A DNA stretch of 64,000 nucleotides from Cellulomonas denverensis (GCF_012396125.1 NZ_JAAXOX010000004.1:1-64000); one strand, 5' to 3'; shown: positions 53,046 through 61,431, numbered from the stretch's first letter. The notes: generated by a model from the sequence alone, not told the origin. Numbers and translations: made by a program.

Positions 53046-54146
53046 TCAGGGTTGCACGCAGACCTGCACGCTCTGCGGGCTGTCGTCCCGGACGCCCCAG
53101 GTGTCCCAGGCGGTGGGGGTCACCCGGTAGACCGTGCCGCTGAGCTGCGCCAGCGTGTAGTTGCCGGGCGCGCTGAACCGCGCGCCGGCGGTGCTCATGC
53201 CCCGGTCGCGCAGGTAGTCCAGCAGCGGGCGCAGGTCGATGTCGGCCCGCCAGCCCGCGTAGAACTGCGTGGTGCCGGACACCCGGACCGTCGTGGTCAT
53301 GCAGGCGTAGTTCGCGCTGCCGGTGACCGCCCCGGTGCTCTGGCTGTAGCTCAGCGCCGGGTCGTACTGCGGGGCCGGCAGGTTGTAGTGGCAGACCGTG
53401 ACCGTGATCGACTGCCCGGCCGCCAGGGTGGTGTACCCGGCCCTGCCCCCGATCGACAGCACGCCGCCGGACGGCTCGCCCAGCACCTGGCCGAACCACG
53501 GGCTGTGCACCTGGAAGCCGTCGGCCGAGGTCACGCCGTTGAACGGGCGCTGGTCCAGGTGCAGATCGACCCGCCAGGTGGTGCCGGCCGCGCCGGAGAC
53601 CTGCACGCTGAAGCAGGCCTGGGTGCCGGAGTTCGCCAGCTGGGACCAGGTCAGGCCGGTGAAGGTGGTGCCCGGGCCCGGGGTGACCGGCCCGGCCGGG
53701 GTGCCGGTCGGCGCGGCCCAGGTGACCGGCACCGCCCAGCCGTTCAGGGTGAGCGCGGTCCCGGCGATCCGGTCGGTGGCGTAGCTCGGCACGGTGAGGG
53801 TCAGGCTGCCGGCGACCGCGGTGCCCGTGCTGTCGGCGGTGCCGGTGGGGGTGCCGTCGGCCGCGTACATCCGCACGGCCACGGCGGCACCGGCGCAGGC
53901 GGCCGGGATGCCGCCGAGCACCAGGGTGGTCGCCTGTCCGGAGACGGTGCTGCCGGGTGCGGCGGTCAGGGTCGCGGTGGTGCACGGGGCCGCGGAGCTG
54001 AGCAGGTGACTGCCGCCGCGCAGGTCGAGCCGGGCGGCGCTGGCGGGGCGCAGGCCGCAGACCGCCAGGGCGGCGAGCAGCACGGCCAGCACGGCGAGGG
54101 CAGCTCGGCGGGTGGTGGGACGGGTGGCGGGGCGGGTCGCGGTCAC
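53046..54146 (-). CDS. Multi-domain exported protein linked to the SipW-type signal peptidase
   Basis: This 366-residue secreted protein has a signal segment (ALAVLAVLLAALAVCGL, PASAARLDLRGG). A first domain of about 110 residues carries the two-cysteine pattern (APCTTATLTA and IPAACAGAAVAV). The remainder is Thr/Gly/Ser-rich beta sheet with Cys in TQACFSVQVSG, VTVCHYN, YACMTTT and VQVCVQP, probably disulfide-linked. The GTG start overlaps the signal peptidase stop as GTGA. It is probably an outer-surface adhesin-like or fibre component. Confidence 0.75.
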   Translation of the reverse strand: MTATRPATRPTTRRAALAVLAVLLAALAVCGLRPASAARLDLRGGSHLLSSAAPCTTATLTAAPGSTVSGQATTLVLGGIPAACAGAAVAVRMYAADGTPTGTADSTGTAVAGSLTLTVPSYATDRIAGTALTLNGWAVPVTWAAPTGTPAGPVTPGPGTTFTGLTWSQLANSGTQACFSVQVSGAAGTTWRVDLHLDQRPFNGVTSADGFQVHSPWFGQVLGEPSGGVLSIGGRAGYTTLAAGQSITVTVCHYNLPAPQYDPALSYSQSTGAVTGSANYACMTTTVRVSGTTQFYAGWRADIDLRPLLDYLRDRGMSTAGARFSAPGNYTLAQLSGTVYRVTPTAWDTWGVRDDSPQSVQVCVQP

Positions 54147-54727
54147 CGGACCGGCTCCGGCTCCGGTGCGGACTCCGGCTCGGGCGCGGGGTCTGCCTCG
54201 GAGTCCGCCGCCGGCCGGCCGGGCCACAGCAGCACGCCGGCGGCGATCACCAGCAGCGACGCCCAGGCCCACGGGTCCAGCAGGATCGCCGCGACCCGGC
54301 CCAGCCCGGGCACGTGCAGCACCGCGATGCCGAGCACGTCCTCCTGGTGCGGCCGCCAGGGGTCGTAGAAGTCGTTGTTGTCGCCCCGGATCGCCCAGCC
54401 GTCCCGGGCGTCGCCGCCGACCACCCGGTGGATCACCCGGCCCTGGTCGACGCCGGGCGGCGTGTAGACCACCACGTCGCCGACCTCGGGCCGCCCACAG
54501 CGGGAGACCACCAGGTCGCCGGTGTAGTACGTCGGCTCCATCGAGTGACCGGAGACGATGGTCAGCGTGGTGCAGCCGCCCAGCGTGGTCGGCCAGCCGA
54601 ACCAGACCAGCACGGCCACCACGGCGGCGGTGAGCAGCCACCCGGCGGCCGACCGCAGGCGCGCCGGACGGGGGTGACGCCGCTGCGCCACCCCCGTCCT
54701 GACGGCCGGCCGGCCGAACCGGGTCAC
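54143..54727 (-). CDS. ER/SipW-type signal peptidase I (family S26B)
   Basis: This 194-residue membrane protease has an N-terminal helix (about 27-45), the catalytic serine motif IVSGHSMEPTYYTGDLVV (Ser62) and VIHRVV (His100) in place of the Lys of ordinary bacterial signal peptidase I. It also has IRGDNNDFYDP and a second helix near the C terminus (ASLLVIAAGVLLW). A Ser-His dyad is the mark of the archaeal/ER/SipW group. It lies between exported proteins that are its likely substrates. GTG start, 7 nt after the gene at 54735. Confidence 0.9.
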   Translation of the reverse strand: MTRFGRPAVRTGVAQRRHPRPARLRSAAGWLLTAAVVAVLVWFGWPTTLGGCTTLTIVSGHSMEPTYYTGDLVVSRCGRPEVGDVVVYTPPGVDQGRVIHRVVGGDARDGWAIRGDNNDFYDPWRPHQEDVLGIAVLHVPGLGRVAAILLDPWAWASLLVIAAGVLLWPGRPAADSEADPAPEPESAPEPEPVR

Positions 54728-54734
54728 CGCTGGG

Positions 54735-55169
54735 TCAGCCGGCGATGACGACCGCGACGCCCTTGACGTCGGAGGCCTTGACCGACGCGGTGACCGGGAT
54801 GGTCACGGTGCCGCCCCCGGCCGGGACGGTGGCGGTGACGGTGCCGATCGAGGTGGCGGCGGCGGCCGGGTCGTTGTCCAGCAGGTCGACGGTGACGCCC
54901 TGGCCGGCGCAGGCGGTGGACACCCCGGACAGGGTGATCCCGGTGACCGCGTACCCCTTGGCGGTGGTGGAGAAGGTGTCGGCGAACTTCACCGCGACGC
55001 CGTCGGTGTCGCAGGAGGCCACCACCGTGGTGCCCGCGCCGAGCGCGCCGGAGGTCAGGTTGAGCTGGGCCGCGGAGGCCAGGCCCAGGCCGGTGATGCC
55101 CAGGGCGGCGATGGTGAGGGCGACCACCTTGCGGCGGGTGGTGCGACGGGGAGCGACGGCTGCGGACAT
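54735..55169 (-). CDS. Exported two-cysteine protein, likely substrate of the adjacent signal peptidase
   Basis: This 144-residue protein has a basic start and the hydrophobic run VVALTIAALGITGLGLASA, then AQLNLTSGALGAGTTVVASC. That region resembles SipW-dependent signal segments. A domain follows with Cys in VASCDTD and STACAGQGVTV, ending in beta-rich GTVTIPVTASVKASDVKGVA. It is the first gene of the operon with the signal peptidase; a GAAGG site lies upstream. Paralogues are at 52547 and, as the first domain, at 53046. Confidence 0.8.
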   Translation of the reverse strand: MSAAVAPRRTTRRKVVALTIAALGITGLGLASAAQLNLTSGALGAGTTVVASCDTDGVAVKFADTFSTTAKGYAVTGITLSGVSTACAGQGVTVDLLDNDPAAAATSIGTVTATVPAGGGTVTIPVTASVKASDVKGVAVVIAG

Positions 55170-55415
55170 GAGCGGTGACCTTCCGGGTCTACAGGGGGCG
55201 TCACCAGGGGAAATGACGCCGCCCCGGGTCTCGGCGGATCGCGCGGTCCGGGGCGCCGGAAATGTAGGGCGAGCGGTGACCTGCGCCGATGCGCCGCCTG
55301 GGTGCTGGCACCCACCCGCCGGTCCGGGTGAGCCGCTTTCACCCGCTCGGACCGGGACAATTCCGACATCCGACCCGGTACCACCAGGTTTCGGGTCACC
55401 CGTTTGCCGTGGGAC
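55170..55415 (-). promoter_or_regulatory. Leader and terminator region between histidine kinase and signal-peptidase operon
   Basis: No gene is evident. A strong hairpin at 55319-55355 (CCGGTCCG/CGGACCGG outer stem, GGTGA/TCACC inner stem) probably ends the kinase transcript. Another short hairpin follows it, and a TACATT -10-like element is at about 55260-55265 (read on the minus strand). Just past the kinase stop the sequence CACGGCAAACGGGTGACCC occurs; see the rejected riboswitch reading. Confidence 0.4.
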
Positions 55416-56564
55416 CTACGACCCAGTGCGCAGCGACTCCACCGGCACCGTAGCCTCCAGCCGGGTCCCGTCGCCGGGCTCCGAGGTCAGCCGCAGTTCA
55501 CCCCCGGCCAGCCGGAGCCGGTCGGACAGCCGGGCGGTGCCCGAGGCCGGCCCGGGGTTGTCCCCCAGGCCGGTGCCGTCGTCCCAGATCGACACCCGGA
55601 CCGCGTCGTCCTCCCGGGACAGCCGCACGTCGATCACCCCCGCCCGGCCGTGCCGCAGCGCGTTGCTGACCGCCTCCTCGACCACCCGGACCGCCAGCAG
55701 CCGCTCGCCCTGGCTCAGCCGCGAGGCAGCCGGGTCGTCCAGCGCACGCACCTCGGCGGCCACCCCCAGCCGGGTGTTCACCGAGGTGGGGATCCGGCCC
55801 AGCAGCGCCCGGATCGCCGGCACCATGCCGACCTCGAGTTGATCGGGGTAGAGCATCCGGCTGGTGGCCCGGACATCGGCCTCGCGCACCGTCTCGACCT
55901 CGGTACGGGCCTCGGCCAGCAGCGCCAGGTCGGCGGGCTCCACCGTGCCGCGGCGCAGCCGGTCGGCGAGCCGGTCCAGCCGGGCGACCACCAGCACCAG
56001 CCGCTGCTGGACGGTGCCGTGCAGCCCCTCGGCCACCTCGCGCCGGACCCGGACCTCCTCGTGCTGCAGGGCCGCCAGCGCCAGCTCGATCTGCACCTGC
56101 CCCCGGGACGCGCTCGCCATCTCGGCGCGCAGCCGCTGCCGGGACCGCATCGTGGTGAACCCGAAGACGCTGGCGATCCAGGCCACCGCCACCGCGCTGA
56201 TCAGGTCGGTGCCCAGCGCCCCCAGGTTCGACGGCCGGTACACCCCGAGCAGCACCTGCAGCCCGGAGCGGCACAGCCCGGCCAGCACACCGGTCGCGCC
56301 GGCGCCCAGGATCAGCCACCCGGTCCCCCGGGCCGACAGGGCGGCACCCCGCCAGCCGTACAGCAGCAGCACGGTCAGCACCGCGCCCAGGTTGGCCAGG
56401 ATCCGGGCCCACACCGGCACCCCGGAGCCGTCCGCGACCTGGTTCTGGTAGACGTACGCGCTCTGCACCGCCGCGCCCACGGCGAACACCGCCATCACCG
56501 ATCCGGTCGCGAGCAGCAGTGCGCCGCGGTCCGCCCGATCGGCGTCCTGGGGTCCGAGCCTCAT
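55416..56564 (-). CDS. NarL-type sensor histidine kinase
   Basis: This 382-residue kinase has several hydrophobic segments in residues 15-150, followed by a HisKA_3-like domain with EVAEGLHGTVQQRLVLVVAR (His), then EEAVSNALRHGRAG (N-box) and VSIWDDGTGLGDN (G-box). It is divergent from the LuxR-type regulator gene, so the two form a divergent pair with a 76-nt gap. ATG 56564 is chosen; GTG 56570 is an alternative. It is upstream of the signal-peptidase operon and may control it. Confidence 0.88.
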   Translation of the reverse strand: MRLGPQDADRADRGALLLATGSVMAVFAVGAAVQSAYVYQNQVADGSGVPVWARILANLGAVLTVLLLYGWRGAALSARGTGWLILGAGATGVLAGLCRSGLQVLLGVYRPSNLGALGTDLISAVAVAWIASVFGFTTMRSRQRLRAEMASASRGQVQIELALAALQHEEVRVRREVAEGLHGTVQQRLVLVVARLDRLADRLRRGTVEPADLALLAEARTEVETVREADVRATSRMLYPDQLEVGMVPAIRALLGRIPTSVNTRLGVAAEVRALDDPAASRLSQGERLLAVRVVEEAVSNALRHGRAGVIDVRLSREDDAVRVSIWDDGTGLGDNPGPASGTARLSDRLRLAGGELRLTSEPGDGTRLEATVPVESLRTGS

Positions 56565-56640
56565 CCTCACCGTCCGTGGTCGCAGTGCGTCCCGCGCGTC
56601 GTCGCACGTGAAGCGCCGGAGCCCGACGATACTGGGAGCA

Positions 56641-57315
56641 ATGACCGAAACCGCCCCCCGTGCCATCCGCGTGGCCATCGTCGAGGACCAGCCGCTGTTC
56701 CGCTCCATGCTGGAACTCACCCTGGGTTCCGCCCCGGGCGTGCGGGTGGTCGCCTCCGTCGGCACCGTCCGCGAGGCGACCGCCGCGCTGCGACCCGGCG
56801 CCGTCGACGTGGCCGTGCTCGACATCGACCTGCCGGACGGCAACGGCATCGCGCTCGGCGTCACGGTCCGCCGTGGCCAACCGGGTCTGGGCATCCTGCT
56901 GCTGTCCGCGCACGACGCGATGGACCTGCTGCTCGACCTGCCGCCGGATGTGGCGAGCGGGTGGAGCTACCTGTCCAAGACCACCTCGACCAGCGCGGAC
57001 ACCCTGGTCCAGGCGATCCGGGCCGCCGCCGCCGGCCGCACCACCCTGGACCCGGTGCTGCTGGAACGGATGTCGCCGCGGGCAGGATCGGCGGTCGCCC
57101 GGCTCACCGACCGGCAGTACGCGGTGTTGCGGCTGCTCGCCCAGGGCCTGTCCAACGCCGGGATCGGCGAGGTGCTGCACATCACCGAGAAGTCGGTGCA
57201 GAACCACATCAACGGGATCTACGGCACCCTCGGCATCGACGCCGACCCGGCGCGCAACCCCCGGGTCACCGCCGCCCTGCGCCTGCTGGAGGAGACCGGC
57301 CGCAGCGGGAGCTGA
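56641..57315 (+). CDS. NarL/LuxR-family response regulator
   Basis: This 224-residue regulator has acidic residues in IVEDQPLF, phosphoacceptor Asp61 (VAVLDIDLPDGNG), a conserved Lys in SYLSKTTS and a C-terminal LuxR helix-turn-helix (LTDRQYAVLRLLAQGLSNAG, then HITEKSVQNHINGIYGTLGI). A GGGAGC site precedes ATG 56641. It partners the divergent kinase. A true intrinsic terminator follows about 85 nt downstream. Confidence 0.93.
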   Translation: MTETAPRAIRVAIVEDQPLFRSMLELTLGSAPGVRVVASVGTVREATAALRPGAVDVAVLDIDLPDGNGIALGVTVRRGQPGLGILLLSAHDAMDLLLDLPPDVASGWSYLSKTTSTSADTLVQAIRAAAAGRTTLDPVLLERMSPRAGSAVARLTDRQYAVLRLLAQGLSNAGIGEVLHITEKSVQNHINGIYGTLGIDADPARNPRVTAALRLLEETGRSGS

Positions 57316-57399
57316 CCGGCCGGGGCCGTGGCCGGACTCACACCGGCTTCACCCATCTGCTCGTGACGCGGCGGCCCTCGATCGGGTAAAGTGGGCTTT

Positions 57400-57438
57400 G
57401 CCCTTGGTCGCCTGCCCCCTGCGCGGCCAAGGGCTTTT
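57400..57438 (+). terminator. Intrinsic terminator of the LuxR-type regulator gene
   Basis: GCCCTTGGTCGC and GCGGCCAAGGGC form a 12-bp stem (one wobble) with an 11-nt loop, directly followed by TTTT. It is the only classical U-tract terminator clearly seen in the window. Confidence 0.85.
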
Positions 57439-57453
57439 CCATGTCCGGAGCCC

Positions 57454-57993
57454 CTACCCGGCGCTGATCAGCCGGTCCAGCAGCTCGAAGCTGTCGAACG
57501 GCTGATCGACATCACCGAAGTGCCCCTCGTCCCGCACGACCAGGGTGCCGCCGGCCCGGTCCCGGATCGCCATCCCCTGCCGCCAGTCGCAGCCGTAGGG
57601 ATCGGTCACCGAGTTCACCAGCACCAGATCGTCGACATGCGCCGCGATCCGCTCCCAGTCGTAGGACGCCCGCAGCACCGGCTCCGCACTGTCGTTCGGC
57701 TGCGTGCTGTACCCGGCGACCAGCACCGCCTGCGGCACGGTCACCTCGATCGCCTCCAGCACCGCCAGCAGCAGCGCCGCCCCGCCGGAGTGCCCGATCA
57801 GCACCGTGTCCTCGTCCACCGCCAACCGCTCCAGCGCGCCGGGCAGGAAGTCGTCCACGGTGGTCACGTTCAGGTCCGGGAAGTGCGGCCGGTCCACCGT
57901 CCAGCCGCGGGCGGCCAGCCGGTCGGCGAGCCAGGGGTACCAGATCACGTCCGGGTGGCCGCCGGTGCCGTGCACGATGACGGCCCGGGTCAC
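57454..57993 (-). CDS. RBBP9/YdeN-family alpha/beta hydrolase
   Basis: This 179-residue small serine hydrolase has the nucleophile elbow VLIGHSGGAALLL (Ser about 68), an oxyanion HGTGG at the N terminus and the C-terminal catalytic His in EGHFGD with Asp in VTDPYG. Size and order fit RBBP9/YdeN. GTG start. No signal peptide is present. It converges with the LuxR-type regulator across the terminator. Confidence 0.85.
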   Translation of the reverse strand: MTRAVIVHGTGGHPDVIWYPWLADRLAARGWTVDRPHFPDLNVTTVDDFLPGALERLAVDEDTVLIGHSGGAALLLAVLEAIEVTVPQAVLVAGYSTQPNDSAEPVLRASYDWERIAAHVDDLVLVNSVTDPYGCDWRQGMAIRDRAGGTLVVRDEGHFGDVDQPFDSFELLDRLISAG

Positions 57994-58120
57994 CGGAGGT
58001 GCCTCGCTGCGCTACGGATGTCCATGGCGGACAGTGTGCGGTCGGCGGGCCGGACGCGCTCGACGGGAGCGGCAACGGAGTCCTCCGGCCCGCGTACGAA
58101 GCACTGGACCGGCGTGCTCG

Positions 58121-58936
58121 CTAGAGCCCTGTCGTGCTGACTCCGTACTCCGCCTGCTCCGGAGTGAACTGCTCGCCATACTCGCTCGTGAGCTGATCGA
58201 GCAGCCCCTGACGCGAGAACGCGGAGTACTCAAGGTAAGACGCGGCCGCCTCAGCCGCTTCGGCATTCCAGTCGACTCCACCCTCAGCTTCCAGCCGCGC
58301 TACTGCGAACTCGGCGTCTTCCGGCGGGTAACCCTCCCCGTACTCGCTCGTCAGCTGGCGGATAAGTCCGGCACGAGAGAACGCCGAGAAGTCGAGATAG
58401 GAGACGGCGGACCGGTAGGCGTTCTGTTGCGAGACGTTGCCGATCCGGGCGGCCTCGGCCGCGGCTGCCGCGTCCGCAGCGGCCTGCTCTTCAGCCTGGC
58501 GGGCTTCCTCGGCGGCCTGCTCTTCAGCCTGGCGGGCTTCCTCGGCGGCCTTCTCTGCCTCACGATCCACCACAGTGAGCAACACCTGGGTCCCGGGAAG
58601 CACGTCCGTTCCGCCGGACGGCGCCTGCGTCTCAACCTCGCCGGAGTCGCCAATGGTGTTGTAGGTGAGACCAGCCTTAGTGAGTGCAGCCACCGCGTCG
58701 TCGAGGCTCATTCCTACAACGTCGGGGACTTCGATGGCATCATCTCTCACCGCCAGCCCGGAGGCGGTCGAGGCAGCCTGCGGGTCATCCCCGCTATCGG
58801 AGTTTCCAGCCACGGCTCCGATCGCACCGATGAGGATCAGCACACCGACCGTCACCAGCACCCATACCCGACGGTAGAACGGTTCCTTCGGGACCGGAGT
58901 CGAGTGCGCAGGTTCAGGAGCGGAGGGAGCAGACAT
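58121..58936 (-). CDS. PASTA and Ltp-repeat membrane protein
   Basis: This 271-residue protein has a cytoplasmic N terminus and one membrane helix (VWVLVTVGVLILIGAIGAVA, about 24-44). A PASTA domain follows (about 68-125, with VPDVVGMSLDDAVAAL), then a Glu/Ala helix and two tandem Ltp-type repeats (YLDFSAFSRAGLIRQLTSEY and YLEYSAFSRQGLLDQLTSEY). Ltp domains occur in host cell-surface lipoproteins, including a phage superinfection-exclusion protein. A perfect 33-nt duplication at 58482-58547 encodes the helix. Base composition is less GC-rich than neighbours. Confidence 0.85.
   Translation of the reverse strand: MSAPSAPEPAHSTPVPKEPFYRRVWVLVTVGVLILIGAIGAVAGNSDSGDDPQAASTASGLAVRDDAIEVPDVVGMSLDDAVAALTKAGLTYNTIGDSGEVETQAPSGGTDVLPGTQVLLTVVDREAEKAAEEARQAEEQAAEEARQAEEQAAADAAAAAEAARIGNVSQQNAYRSAVSYLDFSAFSRAGLIRQLTSEYGEGYPPEDAEFAVARLEAEGGVDWNAEAAEAAASYLEYSAFSRQGLLDQLTSEYGEQFTPEQAEYGVSTTGL
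58482..58547 (-). repeat. Perfect 33-bp tandem duplication in the PASTA-Ltp gene
   Basis: Two identical, adjacent 33-nt units encode two copies of EEARQAEEQAA. Since exact copies at DNA level are usually recent, the helix length may vary between strains. Confidence 0.9.
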
Positions 58937-59141
58937 GGCCGCAAATTAGCGGAGCGAGGCGCACTCGCATGGGGACTTTCGTCATATCGGATATCTGGCG
59001 ATGCCATTGAGGCCTCCGCCCGCGCTTTCCTGAACTCAGCCAGCTCGCGCGAGTGCGGCACACATTCCCACCTGCGCGCTCACAGCATGGCCAGTCGGCG
59101 TGCGGCGCGCGAAGATGCCGACGAGCAGCGCACGCGGTCGG

Positions 59142-59215
59142 AGCCCCCTGCCGGATTCGAACCGGCGACCTACTGTTTACAAGACAGTTGCTCTGGCCAG
59201 CTGAGCTAAGGAGGC
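59142..59215 (-). tRNA. tRNA-Thr (anticodon UGU)
   Basis: A cloverleaf can be drawn on the minus strand. The acceptor GCCTCCT pairs with AGGGGGC (one G-U), the D-arm has TAGCTCAGCTGG, the anticodon stem ACTGT/ACAGT encloses loop CTTGTAA with anticodon TGT, and the T-arm is CCGGTTCGAATCCGG. The discriminator base is U; the CCA is not encoded. Confidence 0.96.
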
Positions 59216-59243
59216 GCGCACCCCGCGGGGTGCAGCGGACAGC

Positions 59244-60020
59244 TTACCGAGCCGCCGCCCCGGCGCCGTCGACCCCGTCCAGTCCGTTGATCTGGGCTCG
59301 CAGCTGCGCCATCCGGTCGTCCAGCTCGGCGGACAGCCGGGCGGTCTCGGTGAGCTCGGCCAGCAGGTGGGCGGGCACCTCGCGACCGTACTTGTAGTAC
59401 AGCTTGTGCTCGGTGCTGGCCCAGAAGTCCATCGCGATGGTGCGCAGCTGGATCTCGACGTCGACGTGTTCGGTGCGGTCGGACAGGAACACCGGCACCC
59501 GGACGATCATGTGCAGCGACCGGTAGCCGTTCGGCTTGGGGTGGGCGATGTAGTCCTTGGTGTTCACCACCTCCAGGTCGGGCTGCTGGGCCACCATGTC
59601 GCGCACCCAGTAGGCGTCCGACACGAAGGAGCAGGTGATCCGGATGCCGGCGATGTCGTGGATCGACTCCCGGATCGCCGGGATGGACAGGTGGGTGCCG
59701 GTGCGGATCACCTTCTGCATCAGCGATTCCATCGACTTCAGCCGGTGCCGCACGTGCTCGATCGGGCTGTAGTCGTGCGCCTGCTCGAACTCCTCGCGCA
59801 GGATGGTGATCTTGGTCAGCACCTCGTCGATGCCGAATTTGTAGTACAGCCGGAACCGGACGAACTCCTGTTGCAGGGCCCGCAGCGCGCCGAGCATGTC
59901 GTCGGTCTCCAGCACGGTCCCGTCCGGGAGCATCTGGACCGCGCTCTGCCGGAGCAGGTCGACCAGGCCGCGCTCGTCGTCGGTGAGGTCGTCGGGGTGG
60001 GGCAGGTCGAGGCCGGTCAT
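59244..60020 (-). CDS. Small alarmone synthetase (GTP pyrophosphokinase family)
   Basis: This 258-residue protein has a stand-alone RelA/SpoT synthetase domain: SIHDIAGIRITCSFVSDAYW, DYIAHPKPNGYRSLHMIVRV and VEIQLRTIAMDFWASTEHKL. No HD hydrolase, TGS or ACT domain is present, so it only makes (p)ppGpp-type alarmones, as RelQ/RelP do. The start at 60020 has a GGGGGA site upstream; 60029 is an alternative. Downstream is tRNA-Thr on the same strand. Confidence 0.95.
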   Translation of the reverse strand: MTGLDLPHPDDLTDDERGLVDLLRQSAVQMLPDGTVLETDDMLGALRALQQEFVRFRLYYKFGIDEVLTKITILREEFEQAHDYSPIEHVRHRLKSMESLMQKVIRTGTHLSIPAIRESIHDIAGIRITCSFVSDAYWVRDMVAQQPDLEVVNTKDYIAHPKPNGYRSLHMIVRVPVFLSDRTEHVDVEIQLRTIAMDFWASTEHKLYYKYGREVPAHLLAELTETARLSAELDDRMAQLRAQINGLDGVDGAGAAAR

Positions 60021-60073
60021 GCCGACCATTGTCCCCCGGGCCGACCGGGACCCGCGTCGGCCTCAGGTCGCAC

Positions 60074-61363
60074 TCAGGGCTGCGGATCGCGGGCGTCGTA
60101 GTCCCAGAACGAGCGCTGGCACCACAGCGCCACCCCGAGCAGCAACACGCAGGCCAGCCCGCCGGCCAGCGCCGCCCCGCCCTCACCGAGCCGGGTGGAG
60201 ACCGCGCCGAGCAGCAGTTCGCCCAGCCGGGGGCCGCCGGCCACCACCACGGTGAACACCCCCTGCAACCGGCCGCGCATCGCATCCGGGGTGGCGGTCT
60301 GCAGGATGGTCTGCCGGAACACCGCGCTGACCGCGTCCGAGGCGCCGGCCACCGCCAGGGTGACCACGGCCAGCACCAGCGCGATCCAGACCACGTGGTC
60401 CGGGCTGCCCCGGCCGACGACCACCAGCAGGGCGCCGAAGGCGGCGATCGACAACCCCCAGGAGGCGATCGCACCGATGATGATCCGGCCCTGCCAGCGC
60501 ACCCGGGCCAGTCCGCCGGAGAACAGGCCGGCCACGATCCCGCCCAGGGCGATCGCCGCGGTGAGCACGCCGGTGGTGGTCTCCCCGCCACCCAGGTAGA
60601 GCAGGGCCACCGCGGGGAACAGCACCCGGGGCATCGAGGTGATCATCGCGATCAGGTCGACGATGAAGGTCATCCGCACATTGGGCCGGGTGCCCAGGTA
60701 GCGCAGCCCGTCCAGCACCGACCCGAGTCCGGCCCGGGCCCGGCGGGGCGCCGATGCGTCGGTCTCCGGGGGCATCGACGGCAGCCGGAACAGCGCGACG
60801 ATGGCGAAGGTGAACAGCACCGCGTCGATCGTGTAGACCGGGCCGTAGTCGGCGACCGCGACCAGGGCGGCCCCGAGCAGCGGACCGCCGGTGAGCGCGA
60901 CGTTCCAGCCGATGGTCTGCAACGCGTTGGCGGCGGGCATCAGCCGGGGTTCCAGCAGCCGCGGGATGATCGCGGATCGCGCGGGGCTGTTCACGGCGTT
61001 GGCGCCGGACTGGACCGCGGTGAGCAGGTAGAGCAGCCCGACGTGGTCGCTGCCGGCCCAGCCCTGGATCGCCAGCACCCCGGTGGCCGCCCAGCTCACC
61101 GCGGAGGCGACCAGGGCGACGGTGCGGCGGTCGGCGTGGTCGACGATCGCGCCGCCGTACAGCCCGAAGATCACCAGCGGGAACAGCGCGCACAGCCCGA
61201 CCAGGCCGACCGAGAAGGTGGAGCGGGTCAGCTCGTACACCTGGAGCCCCACGGCGACCACGGTGAACTGGGTGCCGAGGTTGGCGATCGACAGTCCGAG
61301 CCAGAGCCGCCGGAATGCCGGACTCACCCGCAGCGGGGTCAGGTCGACGAGGACGGAGGGCAC
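60074..61363 (-). CDS. MFS exporter (EntS-like MFS_3)
   Basis: This 429-residue, 12-helix transporter has VSPAFRRLWLGLSIANLGTQ at the N terminus and YGGAIVDHADRRTVALVASA (motif A-like). The 80-residue central loop is typical of the EntS-like group, whose members export siderophores or drugs. A 54-nt gap separates it from the downstream alarmone synthetase. No substrate-specific gene lies nearby. Confidence 0.9.
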   Translation of the reverse strand: MPSVLVDLTPLRVSPAFRRLWLGLSIANLGTQFTVVAVGLQVYELTRSTFSVGLVGLCALFPLVIFGLYGGAIVDHADRRTVALVASAVSWAATGVLAIQGWAGSDHVGLLYLLTAVQSGANAVNSPARSAIIPRLLEPRLMPAANALQTIGWNVALTGGPLLGAALVAVADYGPVYTIDAVLFTFAIVALFRLPSMPPETDASAPRRARAGLGSVLDGLRYLGTRPNVRMTFIVDLIAMITSMPRVLFPAVALLYLGGGETTTGVLTAAIALGGIVAGLFSGGLARVRWQGRIIIGAIASWGLSIAAFGALLVVVGRGSPDHVVWIALVLAVVTLAVAGASDAVSAVFRQTILQTATPDAMRGRLQGVFTVVVAGGPRLGELLLGAVSTRLGEGGAALAGGLACVLLLGVALWCQRSFWDYDARDPQP

Positions 61364-61382
61364 CGACGGAGTCTACGCAGCA

Positions 61383-61423
61383 CGCAGGCCGCGACCCCGG
61401 GTCGTCCGGGGCCGCGGCCTGCG
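61383..61423 (-). terminator. Terminator hairpin after the DsbA-like gene
   Basis: CGCAGGCCGCG and CGCGGCCTGCG form an 11-bp stem, extended by CCCCGG/CCGGGG with one mismatch and a 5-nt loop. It lies 8 nt past the stop of the DsbA-like gene and before the MFS gene. Confidence 0.8.
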
Positions 61424-61431
61424 GGAACGGG

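Noticed and set aside
55370-55415. A c-di-GMP-I (GEMM) riboswitch in the leader after the kinase gene (GGCAAAC followed by a GNRA-capped stem and AAACC).
   Set aside because: The obligatory GACGCAAAGCC segment and the second receptor hairpin are missing. A covariance-model search would be decisive; by eye the match is only to the first half of the first hairpin.
58000-59215. An integrated element bounded by a tRNA-derived attachment site.
   Set aside because: No second copy of the tRNA-Thr 3' end and no integrase, recombinase or phage structural gene was found in the window.
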